Assembly (NCBI RefSeq): GCF_027945075.1
Contig: NZ_CP116034.1
Location: 1,302,001-1,366,000, forward strand
Direction: 5' to 3'
Length of the DNA stretch: 64,000 bases
From: Chryseobacterium sp. CY350
GTDB lineage: Bacteria > Bacteroidota > Bacteroidia > Flavobacteriales > Weeksellaceae
Part shown: one piece after another, positions 50,333 to 59,437 of the stretch
Position numbering within the stretch: the stretch's first letter is position 1
Layout of the letters: every line of letters begins with the position of its first letter
The notes under the pieces: model-generated
The model's input: only the letters and a program-made list of their open reading frames with translations
The model's database searches: none
What the model was told of the DNA's origin: nothing
Program-made: the position numbers and the translations under genes

Positions 50333-50737
50333 TTATACTCCCGGCCACAGACCTTTGTACTCAGAATTTCCGTAGTTGATTGTTTCTGCGCTTACAACAA
50401 AGCTGATCAGCATAGAATTTTCATCAACCGCGTCGAAATCGACTTCGTGTTGAATAACATATCCGTTTTCCCAATTTAGAGTAATTAATGTACCTTCTTC
50501 GTGAGATTTGTTGAAAGTAATTTCACCAGATGTTGGTTTATACTTACCATTCAGTAAAGATTCAAGGATTTCAGATTTCTCTGTTGCCTCAATTGTAAGT
50601 TTGATCAGTGCATTTGAAGGATCTGATGCTACACGCCCAGAAACGTCTGTAGATCTAGATACGCTGTAATTCAGCTTTAATAACTTTTGCCCTTCACTAC
50701 CGTTGAATTTTAAGATTCCTCTTGAATTTGCTGCCAT
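50333..50737 (-). CDS. tssD: T6SS tube protein TssD (Hcp-like), copy 1
   Basis: The product is 134 residues of the Bacteroidota (subtype iii) TssD family. It is a beta-barrel protein that stacks as hexameric rings to form the secreted tube. It opens MAANSRGILKFNGSEGQKLL and has the central DVSGRVASDPSNALIKLTIEATEKS segment. It is nearly identical to copy 2 (61636-62040), differing at about 7 positions, mostly at the C-terminus (EYKGLWPGV versus AYKGLWPSS). It is preceded by a TATCTTTG promoter box and a conserved upstream element. Confidence 0.92.
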   Translation of the reverse strand: MAANSRGILKFNGSEGQKLLKLNYSVSRSTDVSGRVASDPSNALIKLTIEATEKSEILESLLNGKYKPTSGEITFNKSHEEGTLITLNWENGYVIQHEVDFDAVDENSMLISFVVSAETINYGNSEYKGLWPGV

Positions 50738-50788
50738 AATGTAAATTTTAAACTGTTAATATTTTTGTTTAGTGATTGATTTGTATTT

Positions 50789-50796
50789 CAAAGATA
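50789..50796 (-). promoter_or_regulatory. -7 box of tssD copy 1
   Basis: TATCTTTG on the minus strand, 52 nt before the ATG. The surrounding string is conserved upstream of copy 2. Confidence 0.6.
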
Positions 50797-50845
50797 GGCA
50801 GCGAATTGATATTTAATTTAAAAAAAATAGGTTATTTGAAATTTT

Positions 50846-50881
50846 GTAGTAGAACTACGATTTGATGTCGTAATTCTACGA
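50846..50881 (-). promoter_or_regulatory. Conserved 36-bp palindromic element upstream of tssD copy 1
   Basis: Two GTA-WNN-CTACGA-like half-sites flank a 7-base spacer. It matches the element at 62150-62185 at 31 of 36 positions. It begins 109 nt upstream of the ATG and about 50 nt upstream of the -7 box, the place for an activator. The remaining 50882-51020 is AT-rich with nothing else recognised. Confidence 0.65.
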
Positions 50882-51020
50882 CTTTTAATTTTAAATCAGC
50901 GGTAATTTAAAGAAAATACGTATGTTAAATCACTGATAAATAGTGATTAACGCAGTAAATGACAATTATTAAACTAATTGTTACGAATAATGTCTAATAT
51001 GAATGCAAAAAACCGAAAAA

Positions 51021-51053
51021 TGATTTACTAATTAATCAGGAATTAGTAAATCA
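51021..51053 (-). terminator. Terminator after the response-regulator gene
   Basis: A perfect 13-bp stem (TGATTTACTAATT and complement) with a 7-base loop, extended by CCG/CGG outside. On the minus strand it is followed by TTTTTCGG. Confidence 0.65.
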
Positions 51054-51108
51054 ATTTCCGGTATATGAGGAATTTAATTAGATAAAATATTATTTCTGGT
51101 AATGGAAA

Positions 51109-51513
51109 TTAACCAGTAGTTTCGATAACTCTGTCAATGTCAGAATTTGAAAGTAAGCCTCTTATTTTTATGATAAGATCATCCATATCAAAAGGCTTAG
51201 GAACAAAATCTGTGGCGCCCGCACCATTTGCGATGCTACTTCCATCCACACTTGCAGAAAGCACTATTACAGGTAAATTTTCAAATTCTTCTGTTGTGCG
51301 TAACGTTTTTAAAACCTGATCGCCCGATAAAACCGGCATCCAAAGATCCAGAAGCAGAAGATCTGGCATATATATTTTCATTTCTTTGATAAGATTTGTG
51401 CTGTTGATCTCGGTAATTACCTCAAATCCTTCAGACTCAAGCAACATCTGCAATACATCCAGAATTCCCTGATCATCATCACAGACCATTATTTTATTAT
51501 TTTCCATTTTCAT
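51109..51513 (-). CDS. Single-domain response regulator (receiver only)
   Basis: The product is 134 residues. The acidic pocket is CDDDQG (D12-D14), the phospho-acceptor Asp56 is in LLLLDLWMP, the Thr/Ser is in IVLSAS (S86), and Lys106 is in FVPKPF. There is no output domain, so it must act through protein contacts, like CheY or phosphorelay carriers. The frame overlaps the kinase gene by 17 bp; an ATG two codons downstream is an equally likely start. It is the cognate partner of the LOV kinase. Confidence 0.9.
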   Translation of the reverse strand: MKMENNKIMVCDDDQGILDVLQMLLESEGFEVITEINSTNLIKEMKIYMPDLLLLDLWMPVLSGDQVLKTLRTTEEFENLPVIVLSASVDGSSIANGAGATDFVPKPFDMDDLIIKIRGLLSNSDIDRVIETTG

Positions 51514-53047
51514 CTTTCATTATCGGTAATGTAAAGCTAAAGGTTGATCCTTTGCCTATCTCGCTCTCTACCCAAAGAGAACCTTTGTGGTTGGCAATAA
51601 TTTCGTGAGAAATATAAAGACCAATACCTAAACCCGGGAATTTTTTTTGAATATCTCTAGCTCTGAAAAATCTTTCGAAGATTTTCTTTTTGTCCTGCGG
51701 ACTGATTCCCATGCCGTAATCTGTGACCGAAACTTTTACAAAATTCCCCACTCTACTTACATGTACGTCAACCTGGTCGTTGCCTGGTGAATATTTAATC
51801 GCATTGGATATCAGATTATTAATCACCTGTGAAACCTGCAACTCATCTCCTAAGATCATTGCATCAGAATTTCCTGACAATATAACCTTATAGTCGGGTG
51901 TTGCCAAAGAAAGACTTTCAACAGTATCTTTTATCGTTTTATCAATGTTAAAAGGTTCATTATGAAGTTCGATATTTCCTGACTGAATCTTTGAAGTATC
52001 CAGCAGTTCTGTAATCAGATTATTGAGTCTGTCTACATAACTTCCCACCTTATCTAAAGTCGAAAGATATTTCTCTGAGGCACCATTGGGCGGCATTCTC
52101 TGAAGAAGTTGCACCAAACCTTTTATGGTTGTTAAAGGAGTTTTCAGTTCGTGACTTGCGATAGACAAGAAATCGTCTTTTCGACGGTCGATTTCCGTTT
52201 TATCGGTAATATCTTCTATCGCGATGAGAATTCTATCTTTGTACTGACCCTCAAATTCTACTCTGTATGCGTTGAGCAACATGATTTTTTTTCCTATATG
52301 CGGAAAATCATGTTCAACTTCAAAATCTATCACAGGATTATTGGTAGGAAGAATCTTAATTAAAAGTTCTTTTAACGCTTCGATATCCCATTGATGATTT
52401 CCCAGTTCGAATAGAAGCGTACCAACTGTATCTTCCGAAGAAACTTTAAATGTATTTAAAAAATGAGTATTGGCACTGATAACTGTAAATTTAGCATCAA
52501 GAACCAATAAACTTTCTCTTACAGTATGAATAATACTTGAAAGAAAAGCTTGATTGTCAACAAGCTCCTGAGTTCTCATCTGAATTTTTCTTTCCACAGA
52601 TGCTTTTTCTTCTCTCAGTTCGTATTCAGCTTTTTTACGGTCGGTTATATCATTCTGAACTCCTATAAAGTGAGTAACTTCCCCGTCATCATTATAAACA
52701 GGAGAAACGTATAATTCGTTCCAGAAGAGTTTACCGTTTTTTTTGTAATTTCTTATCTCCACGCGACATTCTTCACCTTTTTCAATACATTCTTTTAAAA
52801 TGTCTCTTTCCGGTTGTGCGCGATCCTGTGCCTGCAAAAACCGGCAGTTATGACCAATAATTTCATTGTGGTGGTATCCTGTGATGGTCTCAAACGCTTT
52901 ATTACAATAGATAATAGGATTATCAGGCTGAGTATTGTCAGTAATGATAATACCTGAATTTGCGGAATTGAGCGCCTTAAGATAAATTTCTAGATTATTT
53001 TTTAAGTTGCCTTCTGACCTTTGTAAGGCCTCACGTGATGTTTCCAA
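51497..53047 (-). CDS. LOV-domain hybrid PAS sensor histidine kinase (probable blue-light sensor)
   Basis: The product is 516 residues with no membrane segment. Residues 17-135 are a PAS domain of the LOV type. It has the photoactive-cysteine motif GHNCRFLQ (65-72, Cys68), plus the flavin-contacting N100 in RNYKKNG, N110 in FWNEL and Q131 in FIGVQND. A second PAS-like domain covers about 165-280. HisKA carries the phospho-acceptor His299 (SHELKTPL). The HATPase domain has NAIKYSPG, DYGMGISP and GLGIGLYISHEI. It starts the operon with the receiver gene. All four LOV residues are present, so light sensing is likely; it is not proven by sequence. Confidence 0.88.
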   Translation of the reverse strand: METSREALQRSEGNLKNNLEIYLKALNSANSGIIITDNTQPDNPIIYCNKAFETITGYHHNEIIGHNCRFLQAQDRAQPERDILKECIEKGEECRVEIRNYKKNGKLFWNELYVSPVYNDDGEVTHFIGVQNDITDRKKAEYELREEKASVERKIQMRTQELVDNQAFLSSIIHTVRESLLVLDAKFTVISANTHFLNTFKVSSEDTVGTLLFELGNHQWDIEALKELLIKILPTNNPVIDFEVEHDFPHIGKKIMLLNAYRVEFEGQYKDRILIAIEDITDKTEIDRRKDDFLSIASHELKTPLTTIKGLVQLLQRMPPNGASEKYLSTLDKVGSYVDRLNNLITELLDTSKIQSGNIELHNEPFNIDKTIKDTVESLSLATPDYKVILSGNSDAMILGDELQVSQVINNLISNAIKYSPGNDQVDVHVSRVGNFVKVSVTDYGMGISPQDKKKIFERFFRARDIQKKFPGLGIGLYISHEIIANHKGSLWVESEIGKGSTFSFTLPIMKDENGK

Positions 53048-53401
53048 TTCTAAGCGGTTTAATTAACACAATTCTGCAATAATAGTAAGAAAAATAAATA
53101 CTAATCAACTATTTTTATGACAGATATTGTTACTCACCAAATATTATGCCCAGAGTTAACAGAAAATGATAAATTTTACAATATTATTTACCGAATAGTA
53201 TTATCAAGCATCTTTTCTTCAATTTTTTTTAATTATAAAAGCAGGAAGTTAATCTTTTTGCTTTTATGGGAGTCGTATTCACGGTTTTAAGTGCAGTAAG
53301 GTAAATTCAGCTTTTTAATGATTGATCAGTTTTATAATTTAAAACTTTCTTGCGACAATTATATTTTGTGAAATTTTAAATTATTTCACCGATGTAAACT
53401 G

Positions 53402-53409
53402 TATATTTG
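53402..53409 (+). promoter_or_regulatory. -7 box of the 164-aa hypothetical gene
   Basis: TATATTTG, 37 nt before the chosen ATG at 53447. The rest of the 53048-53446 gap shows no gene or structure. Confidence 0.5.
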
Positions 53410-53446
53410 CGAAAAATTATTTTAAAAAATATTGAACGATATCAAT

Positions 53447-53941
53447 ATGCAGAACTTTGATTTCCACAGACTGATACCGATGACCAGTTTTGTGATCGAC
53501 TACTATTCCCATGAAGGATATGCCGATTTGCAGACTTTGCAACTAATGAAAAACTACGCAAGTTTTCTGAAACAGCCATTATCATTAAAAATGTTTGTTC
53601 CCACTGATCATGAAAATGAACTTTTGAAAGAGCCTGAAGACTACCTTCTTTGGAAAGAGTCATCACCAAAATTTAGAAAAGAAAAATTTTCTGATCAACA
53701 GACGGAGCAGATAAAGCTGTATGAAAAGGCTAGAAAAAAACTACTTTTCGAAGGCTTTAAAATTGCATACAATGGGTATTCTGTAGTAAGAATCGTAGCA
53801 ACCTACAACGATTCTATAGAGTTGTCTTTTAAAAAAGATAATCTAAGTTCTCAAATCCCTGCTGATGTTGAGTCACTTACAAATTTCGACATCATTTATC
53901 TCAGTGCGGCCTCTCTAAAATTAATAGGAATACGGAAATAA
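53447..53941 (+). CDS. Unknown 164-aa cytoplasmic protein
   Basis: I start it at the ATG at 53447; a TTG at 53432 would add five residues but is less likely. The product opens MQNFDFHRLIPMTSFVIDYY, contains a charged middle (KLYEKARKKLLFEGFKIAYNG) and ends IIYLSAASLKLIGIRK. There is no signal peptide or membrane helix, and no family is recognised. It sits alone between the LOV kinase and a Cys-containing hypothetical protein. Confidence 0.65.
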   Translation: MQNFDFHRLIPMTSFVIDYYSHEGYADLQTLQLMKNYASFLKQPLSLKMFVPTDHENELLKEPEDYLLWKESSPKFRKEKFSDQQTEQIKLYEKARKKLLFEGFKIAYNGYSVVRIVATYNDSIELSFKKDNLSSQIPADVESLTNFDIIYLSAASLKLIGIRK

Positions 53942-53961
53942 CTACATTCTCAAATTTCCGT

Positions 53962-54393
53962 TTATCTAATTGAGTTTCCTGAATGTTTTCTTGAAGAGTT
54001 TATCCCATGAAAATTGTGATAGGTGTGATAAAGATCCTGGAAATAAAGGTCAGATTCTATTTCTGCAAAATCTGTAGGATTAAAATAAGAATATTCTGCT
54101 TTAGCTGATGTTGCAACATAATTATCTTTACGCGTTTTTTTAGCCTTTTTACATGCGCAATATTTTCTGTCTTTTATTCTGTGAACCTGTAAATCTAAAA
54201 TTCGCACTTCTATTCCTTGAAAATCAGATTTTGCTTCAAAAGTCTTTTGATCGAATGTAAACCAAGGCTCACCATGGTAAAAAAACTGGTCTACGATCTC
54301 TGGATGATCATGATCTTTTTTGTCAACAGGAGTTGATGAGCAATATCCTTTACAACTTGTACAAAAAGCTACTTTAATAGAAATCGACTTCAT
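53962..54393 (-). CDS. Unknown 143-aa protein with a Cys-rich N-terminus
   Basis: The product is 143 residues. CTSCKGYC (residues about 11-18) and CAC near residue 80 could bind a metal, and HDHPE adds histidines. The C-terminus is Tyr/His-rich. No signal peptide, and no family known to me. It is convergent with the 164-aa gene, with 20 nt between the stops. Confidence 0.6.
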   Translation of the reverse strand: MKSISIKVAFCTSCKGYCSSTPVDKKDHDHPEIVDQFFYHGEPWFTFDQKTFEAKSDFQGIEVRILDLQVHRIKDRKYCACKKAKKTRKDNYVATSAKAEYSYFNPTDFAEIESDLYFQDLYHTYHNFHGINSSRKHSGNSIR

Positions 54394-54647
54394 AATTTTG
54401 ATTTTGGATTTGTACTTCTATATATCAGAAGTTGTGCCACAAAAGCCATCAGCATTGATAAAAAGAGGAAAAATTAGATTTAATATGTTTGAAATACAAA
54501 TGCTGAAATTCCGCTGTTCTCTTTTAGTTTTTAAATCAAATATATCGCTGAATTATTTCTCTTACTTAGTTTTTTATATTCTGTTTTAGAAATTATATTT
54601 GATGGAATAATCTTTGTCGGAATTTCAGTGAATTTAAATTTAAGCAT

Positions 54648-55427
54648 ATGAAAATTGCTACTTACAACGTAAATGGCGTCAATGGTCGTCTTCCTGTTCT
54701 TTTAAAATGGCTTAAAGAAGCAGAACCAGATATTGTCTGTTTACAGGAATTAAAATGTCCACAAGAAAAATTCCCAATTGAAGAAATAAATAACGCAGGA
54801 TATAACGCAATCTGGAAAGGACAGAAAAGTTGGAACGGAGTTGCAATTTTAGCAAAAGGCCACGAAATAACTGAGGTTCAAAATACGCTCCCTGGTGATT
54901 CTGATGATGAGCAAAGTCGTTATATTGAGGCGATTATAAACAAGATCGTGATTTGTTGCCTTTATCTCCCCAACGGAAATCCATATCCCGGACCCAAATT
55001 CGATTATAAACTCTCATGGATCAAACGTTTCAAGAGAAGAACCAATCAATTAATAAAAATGGAACTTCCCGCGATTCTGATTGGCGATTTTAATATCATT
55101 CCGACCGAAAAAGATGTTCATAAACCTGAAAAATGGGAAGATGATGCGCTTTATAGAAAAGAAGTGAGAAATGCTTTTAAAGATTTAGAAAAAAAAGGAT
55201 GGATTGATTCTCTGAGAAAAATTTACCCTAACGAAACGATCTATACTTTCTGGGATTATCTTTACAGAGCGTACGACAGAAATGCAGGTATAAGACTTGA
55301 TCATATTTTGCTGAGTCCTTATCTTGCCGATTCATTAATTACTGCGGGAGTTGACAAGCATGTCCGAGGATGGGAAAAAAGCAGTGATCACGCTCCGACG
55401 TGGATCAATATAAAAACTGATTTATAA
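54648..55427 (+). CDS. xthA: Exodeoxyribonuclease III
   Basis: The product is 259 residues of the endonuclease/exonuclease/phosphatase fold. Catalytic motifs are MKIATYNVNGVNGRLP, CLQELK (Glu metal ligand), GDFNIIPTEKD and the terminal SSDHAPTW with the catalytic Asp-His. It is the AP endonuclease and 3' exonuclease of base-excision repair. The length is normal. It is followed by a terminator shared with the convergent OmpA gene. Confidence 0.95.
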   Translation: MKIATYNVNGVNGRLPVLLKWLKEAEPDIVCLQELKCPQEKFPIEEINNAGYNAIWKGQKSWNGVAILAKGHEITEVQNTLPGDSDDEQSRYIEAIINKIVICCLYLPNGNPYPGPKFDYKLSWIKRFKRRTNQLIKMELPAILIGDFNIIPTEKDVHKPEKWEDDALYRKEVRNAFKDLEKKGWIDSLRKIYPNETIYTFWDYLYRAYDRNAGIRLDHILLSPYLADSLITAGVDKHVRGWEKSSDHAPTWINIKTDL

Positions 55428-55435
55428 TAACAAAA

Positions 55436-55459
55436 AAAGTCATACTTGCGTATGACTTT
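55436..55459. terminator. Bidirectional terminator between xthA and the OmpA gene
   Basis: AAAGTCATAC and GTATGACTTT (10 bp) with a 4-base loop lie between convergent stops at 55427 and 55483, with A/T runs on both sides. Confidence 0.75.
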
Positions 55460-55482
55460 CTTATTTGAAATATCTTGAATAC

Positions 55483-56940
55483 TTATTTAGCTTCGAAGTA
55501 AACTCTTCTGTTTGCTCTGTTTTTCCATTCAGGACATTTTGTAGCAGGATCACATTCAGGATATTTAAGGTCTTTTTTACCTTTACCCATTGCATCCAAT
55601 TTCGTAGATTCTACACCGTTTTTGATCAAATAATCTTTAACGCTGTTTGCTCTTCTGTCTGATAATTTTTGGTTATATTCTTCAGAACCTCTTGTGTCTG
55701 TAGCACCAATTACTGTATAAGAACCGTTTGAAGAGTTGATATAATTTACAGCATTGTTAAGAACTGGTGTGTTTGAAGGTAAAATTCTGTCAGAATTTAA
55801 ATCAAATTCAATTCCATCAAGTTTTGTTTCAGCTTCTGTTACTGTACCAGAATTAGTAGTTGTAGTAGGACAACCATTGTTTTCTACAGGACCAGGAACT
55901 GTAACACATTTGTCATAAAGATCGATCACTCCATCCATATCAACATCTAAAGCTACACCAGAACCATCAACTCTTGCACCTGCAGGAGTATCAAGCTGTC
56001 TGTCCCAGTCATCACATACACCATCATTATCTGCATCTCCGCTTTTACAAACTTCAACATCCATATTTTTAGCAGCTAACTCATCAAGTTTGTAGTAAAT
56101 TTCCTGCAAAGGATCGTGCCACATTAGATGAGACTCATGCTTACCTAATTTTACAGAAAGACCAAGAGTTGCATTGAAGAAATTGTCAGAAACCTGATCT
56201 TCTCTCATGTTGATCGCACTGTAAGGAGCACCACCACCATCAAATTGATCGTCTGTAGTTACCACATACATTACTCTACCTTCAAGATCTAGTCTGTTGT
56301 TAATTTTATATTTTAATCCCGCTCCGGCTTGTCCGAAGAAATCTAAAGTTTTAAAAGGTTTGATCTCAGTCATCAATCGCTGTCCCGATTCATCTTTAAG
56401 AAATGCTCTGTAAGCGATAGTACCAATACCTGCATAACCGTGTAAAGCCCATCTGTAAGGAGATTTATTATCAACACGTCTCATCAAGTTAGAGAAATTA
56501 ATATCTCCCAAGATTGAGATTGCGTCATATTGAGTTCTCGCACCTTGCTGTCCGTTGATCGATGCATTTACCGGAGCAGCATCTTTTGTATTAAACCATC
56601 CTTGTCTGGTTTCTCCACGATCGTACTGAAGGTTCAGACCGAAAGCATGAGTAATCGCTTTATCAACACTTACGTAAGCTGAGTAACCGATAAGATTTTT
56701 ACCGTTTCCGTTTTTAATGGAAGTTAAATCTGCAGATTGCAACAACGGAACTCCAGCACCAAATGATACTGACCAGTCATTAAATCTCTTAGAAGATTGT
56801 GTGAACTTACTTACATTTGCAGAGCCTGAGCTGAAAGTATTCGGATACTCTCCGCTTGTTACCACTTGTAAACTGTCTTGAGCAAATGCCGTAGCTGGCA
56901 ATGACAATGCTAATGAGAAAATTGCTAAACTTAATTTCAT
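55483..56940 (-). CDS. OmpA-family outer-membrane protein with TSP3 repeats
   Basis: The product is 485 residues. The signal peptide is LSLAIFSLALSLPATAFAQ. An N-terminal beta-barrel region (about 20-275) is followed by calcium-binding TSP3-like repeats (SGDADNDGVCDDWDRQLDT, DVDMDGVIDLYDKC, GPVENNGCP). The C-terminal OmpA/MotB domain (about 365-485) binds peptidoglycan (GATDTRGSEEYNQKLSDRRANSVKDYL in segments). It resembles major surface porin-like proteins of the group. The long upstream gap (56941-57306) holds only AT-rich DNA and a CTGCAG-bounded hairpin at about 57023-57052, probably its 5' leader. Confidence 0.92.
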   Translation of the reverse strand: MKLSLAIFSLALSLPATAFAQDSLQVVTSGEYPNTFSSGSANVSKFTQSSKRFNDWSVSFGAGVPLLQSADLTSIKNGNGKNLIGYSAYVSVDKAITHAFGLNLQYDRGETRQGWFNTKDAAPVNASINGQQGARTQYDAISILGDINFSNLMRRVDNKSPYRWALHGYAGIGTIAYRAFLKDESGQRLMTEIKPFKTLDFFGQAGAGLKYKINNRLDLEGRVMYVVTTDDQFDGGGAPYSAINMREDQVSDNFFNATLGLSVKLGKHESHLMWHDPLQEIYYKLDELAAKNMDVEVCKSGDADNDGVCDDWDRQLDTPAGARVDGSGVALDVDMDGVIDLYDKCVTVPGPVENNGCPTTTTNSGTVTEAETKLDGIEFDLNSDRILPSNTPVLNNAVNYINSSNGSYTVIGATDTRGSEEYNQKLSDRRANSVKDYLIKNGVESTKLDAMGKGKKDLKYPECDPATKCPEWKNRANRRVYFEAK

Positions 56941-57306
56941 ATTAAATTTTTTAAGATTAATTATTCGATTTTTTTAATAGTAAATCATTATATAAGGATT
57001 TACCTCTCTGTTCCTTTTTAGAACTGCAGTGTAGTACAAAAGCCTGCTGCAGTAATTTATCGTACGTGCCATTTGGTAGACAATTACTATACCAAAAAGG
57101 AATTAATCTGAAAATTTGAGAGAAAAATCTTAGTAAAAATTATGAAAAATTATGAAATAGCATCATAAATTATCAAAAAAATGGAGCATAACTCACTCAA
57201 AATAAGAGGCTTCATAGCAGTTGAAAATACTTAAAAATATATTTAGAAAAAATAATCATTTATTATTAAATAAAATTAATATAGAATCACTTTAAATAGG
57301 AAATCG

Positions 57307-57585
57307 CTATTCTATAATATGCATAACTTTCATTTTAGCATAATTGTAGGCATTTTTTGCTTCTTGGTATTCGATTTTGAGTGAAATTTCGAACCCATTA
57401 TTCATAAAAAAAGTTACATATCCTTCATTATTAAATGCCAAAAAACAAATTTGTTGAGAATCGAGAATTATTGGGGCACCTAAAGTTTTTGCGCCTTCTG
57501 CGGAATTTGCACGTCGCATAGATTGCACTGATGACGGGTAAATGATGATGAGACCCTCGACGGTCGTTTCGAGTTTAGCTTTCAT
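57307..57585 (-). CDS. Unknown 92-aa protein
   Basis: The product is 92 residues, with no signal peptide. It is a compact beta-rich protein: LIIIYPSSVQSMRRANSAEG, then PIILDSQQICFLAFNNEGYVTFFMNNGFEISLKIEYQEA in two segments. I recognise no family. It is isolated, with long AT-rich flanks on both sides, and expression signals are not clear. Confidence 0.55.
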   Translation of the reverse strand: MKAKLETTVEGLIIIYPSSVQSMRRANSAEGAKTLGAPIILDSQQICFLAFNNEGYVTFFMNNGFEISLKIEYQEAKNAYNYAKMKVMHIIE

Positions 57586-57835
57586 AATTAATAAATTTGG
57601 TGGAATCGAAGATCTCTCTGTAGATATTCTGAAATCGAATACAAATATAATGTTTTCAATATTTGTGCATCATAATTTAATGATGAAAATTTGCAGTGAA
57701 ATATAAATATATGTTTTTAAATGTTCATCCCCATTAGTATAGTTAATGATGTCAAACGTTATTTTGAGTCATAATAATTTCTTCATTAAACCGTGATAAT
57801 TTCGTATGTTCGCAACTGAAATAAATTTAAATTTT

Positions 57836-58213
57836 ATGAAAAGAAAATTGACTTTTTTACTATTATCATGTATGGTATTTTCTGCAACTTCTTGTGCCAG
57901 TATTTTTACCGGAACGAAAGACAAAATATCATTCACCTCGCAACCTGAAGGTGCAAAAGTTCTGCACAAGGGAATAGAAAAATGCACTACACCTTGTACA
58001 GCTGAAATCAAAAGATCGTTGGCAAAACAGGTTGTGGTATTTGAAAAGGAAGGTTTTGAAAGTAAAGAAATGAAACTTACCAAGACGTTCAACCCGGTAT
58101 CACTTCTCAACATTCTTCTTGGAGGTGCGATAGGAATCGGGATCGATGCTGCTACAGGTTCTCTAACGAAATACTCACCAAAAGCATATACTGTAGAATT
58201 ACAGCCAAAATAA
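57836..58213 (+). CDS. PEGA-like lipoprotein
   Basis: I place the start at the ATG at 57836, giving the lipoprotein signal MKRKLTFLLLSCMVFSATSC. The upstream ATG at 57806 falls inside a -7-like box (TATGTTCG). The product is 125 residues. The mature part has a PEGA-type fold (ISFTSQPEGAKVLHKGIEKCTTPCTAEIKRSL in segments) and a glycine-rich hydrophobic segment (LLNILLGGAIGIGIDAATG), often seen in surface lipoproteins of this type. Function is unknown beyond envelope binding. Confidence 0.75.
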   Translation: MKRKLTFLLLSCMVFSATSCASIFTGTKDKISFTSQPEGAKVLHKGIEKCTTPCTAEIKRSLAKQVVVFEKEGFESKEMKLTKTFNPVSLLNILLGGAIGIGIDAATGSLTKYSPKAYTVELQPK

Positions 58214-58259
58214 TTTAGTAAAAATGATCGCAACAGAATATAAAAGTCTGTGCGATCGT

Positions 58260-58487
58260 TTATCTTTTAAAAATAAGTCTTTTGAGAAAAAGTAATGCCA
58301 GAAAAACGATGGCACCAATTATAGCGTAGGTAACTAAAATAAGGTAATCAATATTTCTGAATAGTTCCTGCGTATTTGGATCTATTGATGAAACTTCAGA
58401 ATTGGAAATCATCAAATTAAAAAAGTAGAATATGATCCCCATCAAAAGACCAAGAATTACTACTATATAATTGGAGCGACTTTGCAT
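58260..58487 (-). CDS. Small two-helix membrane protein at the end of T6SS module 2, candidate immunity protein
   Basis: The product is 75 residues with two transmembrane helices (about 6-26 and 49-70). The loop between them (about 27-48, NSEVSSIDPNTQELFRNIDY) faces the periplasm if the N-terminus is inside. It starts 3 nt after the stop of the L,D-transpeptidase-like effector gene. A membrane protein at this position would be well placed to neutralise a periplasm-acting toxin. This is inferred from context; the sequence itself is anonymous. Confidence 0.62.
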   Translation of the reverse strand: MQSRSNYIVVILGLLMGIIFYFFNLMISNSEVSSIDPNTQELFRNIDYLILVTYAIIGAIVFLALLFLKRLIFKR

Positions 58488-58490
58488 ATT

Positions 58491-59432
58491 TTATTCATTT
58501 AAAATTTTTGGAGGGAAGTACACATTACTTTCATCTCTTGCGAGTAAAAGAACCTGCATCTCTTTACCATCTCCGAACGCCAGTTTTTTGATTTTATTGG
58601 TAATCTCTTTCCATGTGCTATTGGAGGTAATGTCATCATAATTATCATCGTCAGAGGCTTTCTCGGCCAACTCTGGTGTAGCATAAATGTCATCTTTCGG
58701 AATGTAAGCGAAACAACCGTAAGACCCTCCAAGATGATCGTATCCTTTCATCTCGTATGTGCCACCAATATGAATCATCACATCTGTAGCAAAATTTTCA
58801 TTAGCTCGGGGCGAATCGATACTTGTACCGTCTAATCGCTTTTGGGTTCTTAAAGGCTTCGCTGGAATTCTTCTGCTTCCGAATCTTGTAAAAATAAAGG
58901 CATCCATATCAGATCTTATGTACCTTGCAGATACGTTCGGGTAGCTTGGAAGCCATTGCAAACCGTACAGATTTCTAGAATAATTATCCGGAATGAAGGC
59001 TCTGTTGAGAAGTTCATATTTACCGGCTGTATTTTTCCCGACACTGTACCAAGCATCTCTCGTGACATCAAATTCTCCTTTATTTTCCTTCTTTACCTCT
59101 TCATCTTTTGTGTTCTTTTCAATATAATAAATATTCACTTTGTAAGTTGGGACCACCACAGCCGGATCAGAAAAACTGTAATCTAAACCTTTAACACCCT
59201 GTATACTATAACCCGTAATAGTATCAGTGATCTCTAATCTTATAATTTTCTTTAAAATCGGCTCTATTACCGGAGGATCGTCATTTTTACCATATGACAC
59301 TCCATTTTGCAAACCTTTTTGAACAAATTGATTTTCCAGAGACGAATTTTCAATATTCGCACCTGCAAAATTTTTGGCTGAACCTCCGGTGATTTCTATA
59401 TAATCGCCGCCTATGAAAGATTCTTTGCTCAT
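58491..59432 (-). CDS. Candidate T6SS effector with an L,D-transpeptidase-like (YkuD/Tlde1-like) C-terminus
   Basis: The product is 313 residues with no signal peptide. Residues 1-50 read MSKESFIGGDYIEITGGSAK and appear to be a loading segment. The C-terminal part holds VMIHIGG with His221 and, 16 residues later, GGSYGCFAYIP with Ser237, Gly239 and Cys240. This H...SxGC arrangement is the catalytic signature of the L,D-transpeptidase/YkuD fold and of DUF2778 T6SS effectors, which attack peptidoglycan. The gene starts 5 nt after vgrG copy 2 and is followed by the small membrane gene. The family is inferred from the motif only. Confidence 0.68.
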   Translation of the reverse strand: MSKESFIGGDYIEITGGSAKNFAGANIENSSLENQFVQKGLQNGVSYGKNDDPPVIEPILKKIIRLEITDTITGYSIQGVKGLDYSFSDPAVVVPTYKVNIYYIEKNTKDEEVKKENKGEFDVTRDAWYSVGKNTAGKYELLNRAFIPDNYSRNLYGLQWLPSYPNVSARYIRSDMDAFIFTRFGSRRIPAKPLRTQKRLDGTSIDSPRANENFATDVMIHIGGTYEMKGYDHLGGSYGCFAYIPKDDIYATPELAEKASDDDNYDDITSNSTWKEITNKIKKLAFGDGKEMQVLLLARDESNVYFPPKILNE

Positions 59433-59437
59433 AATAC

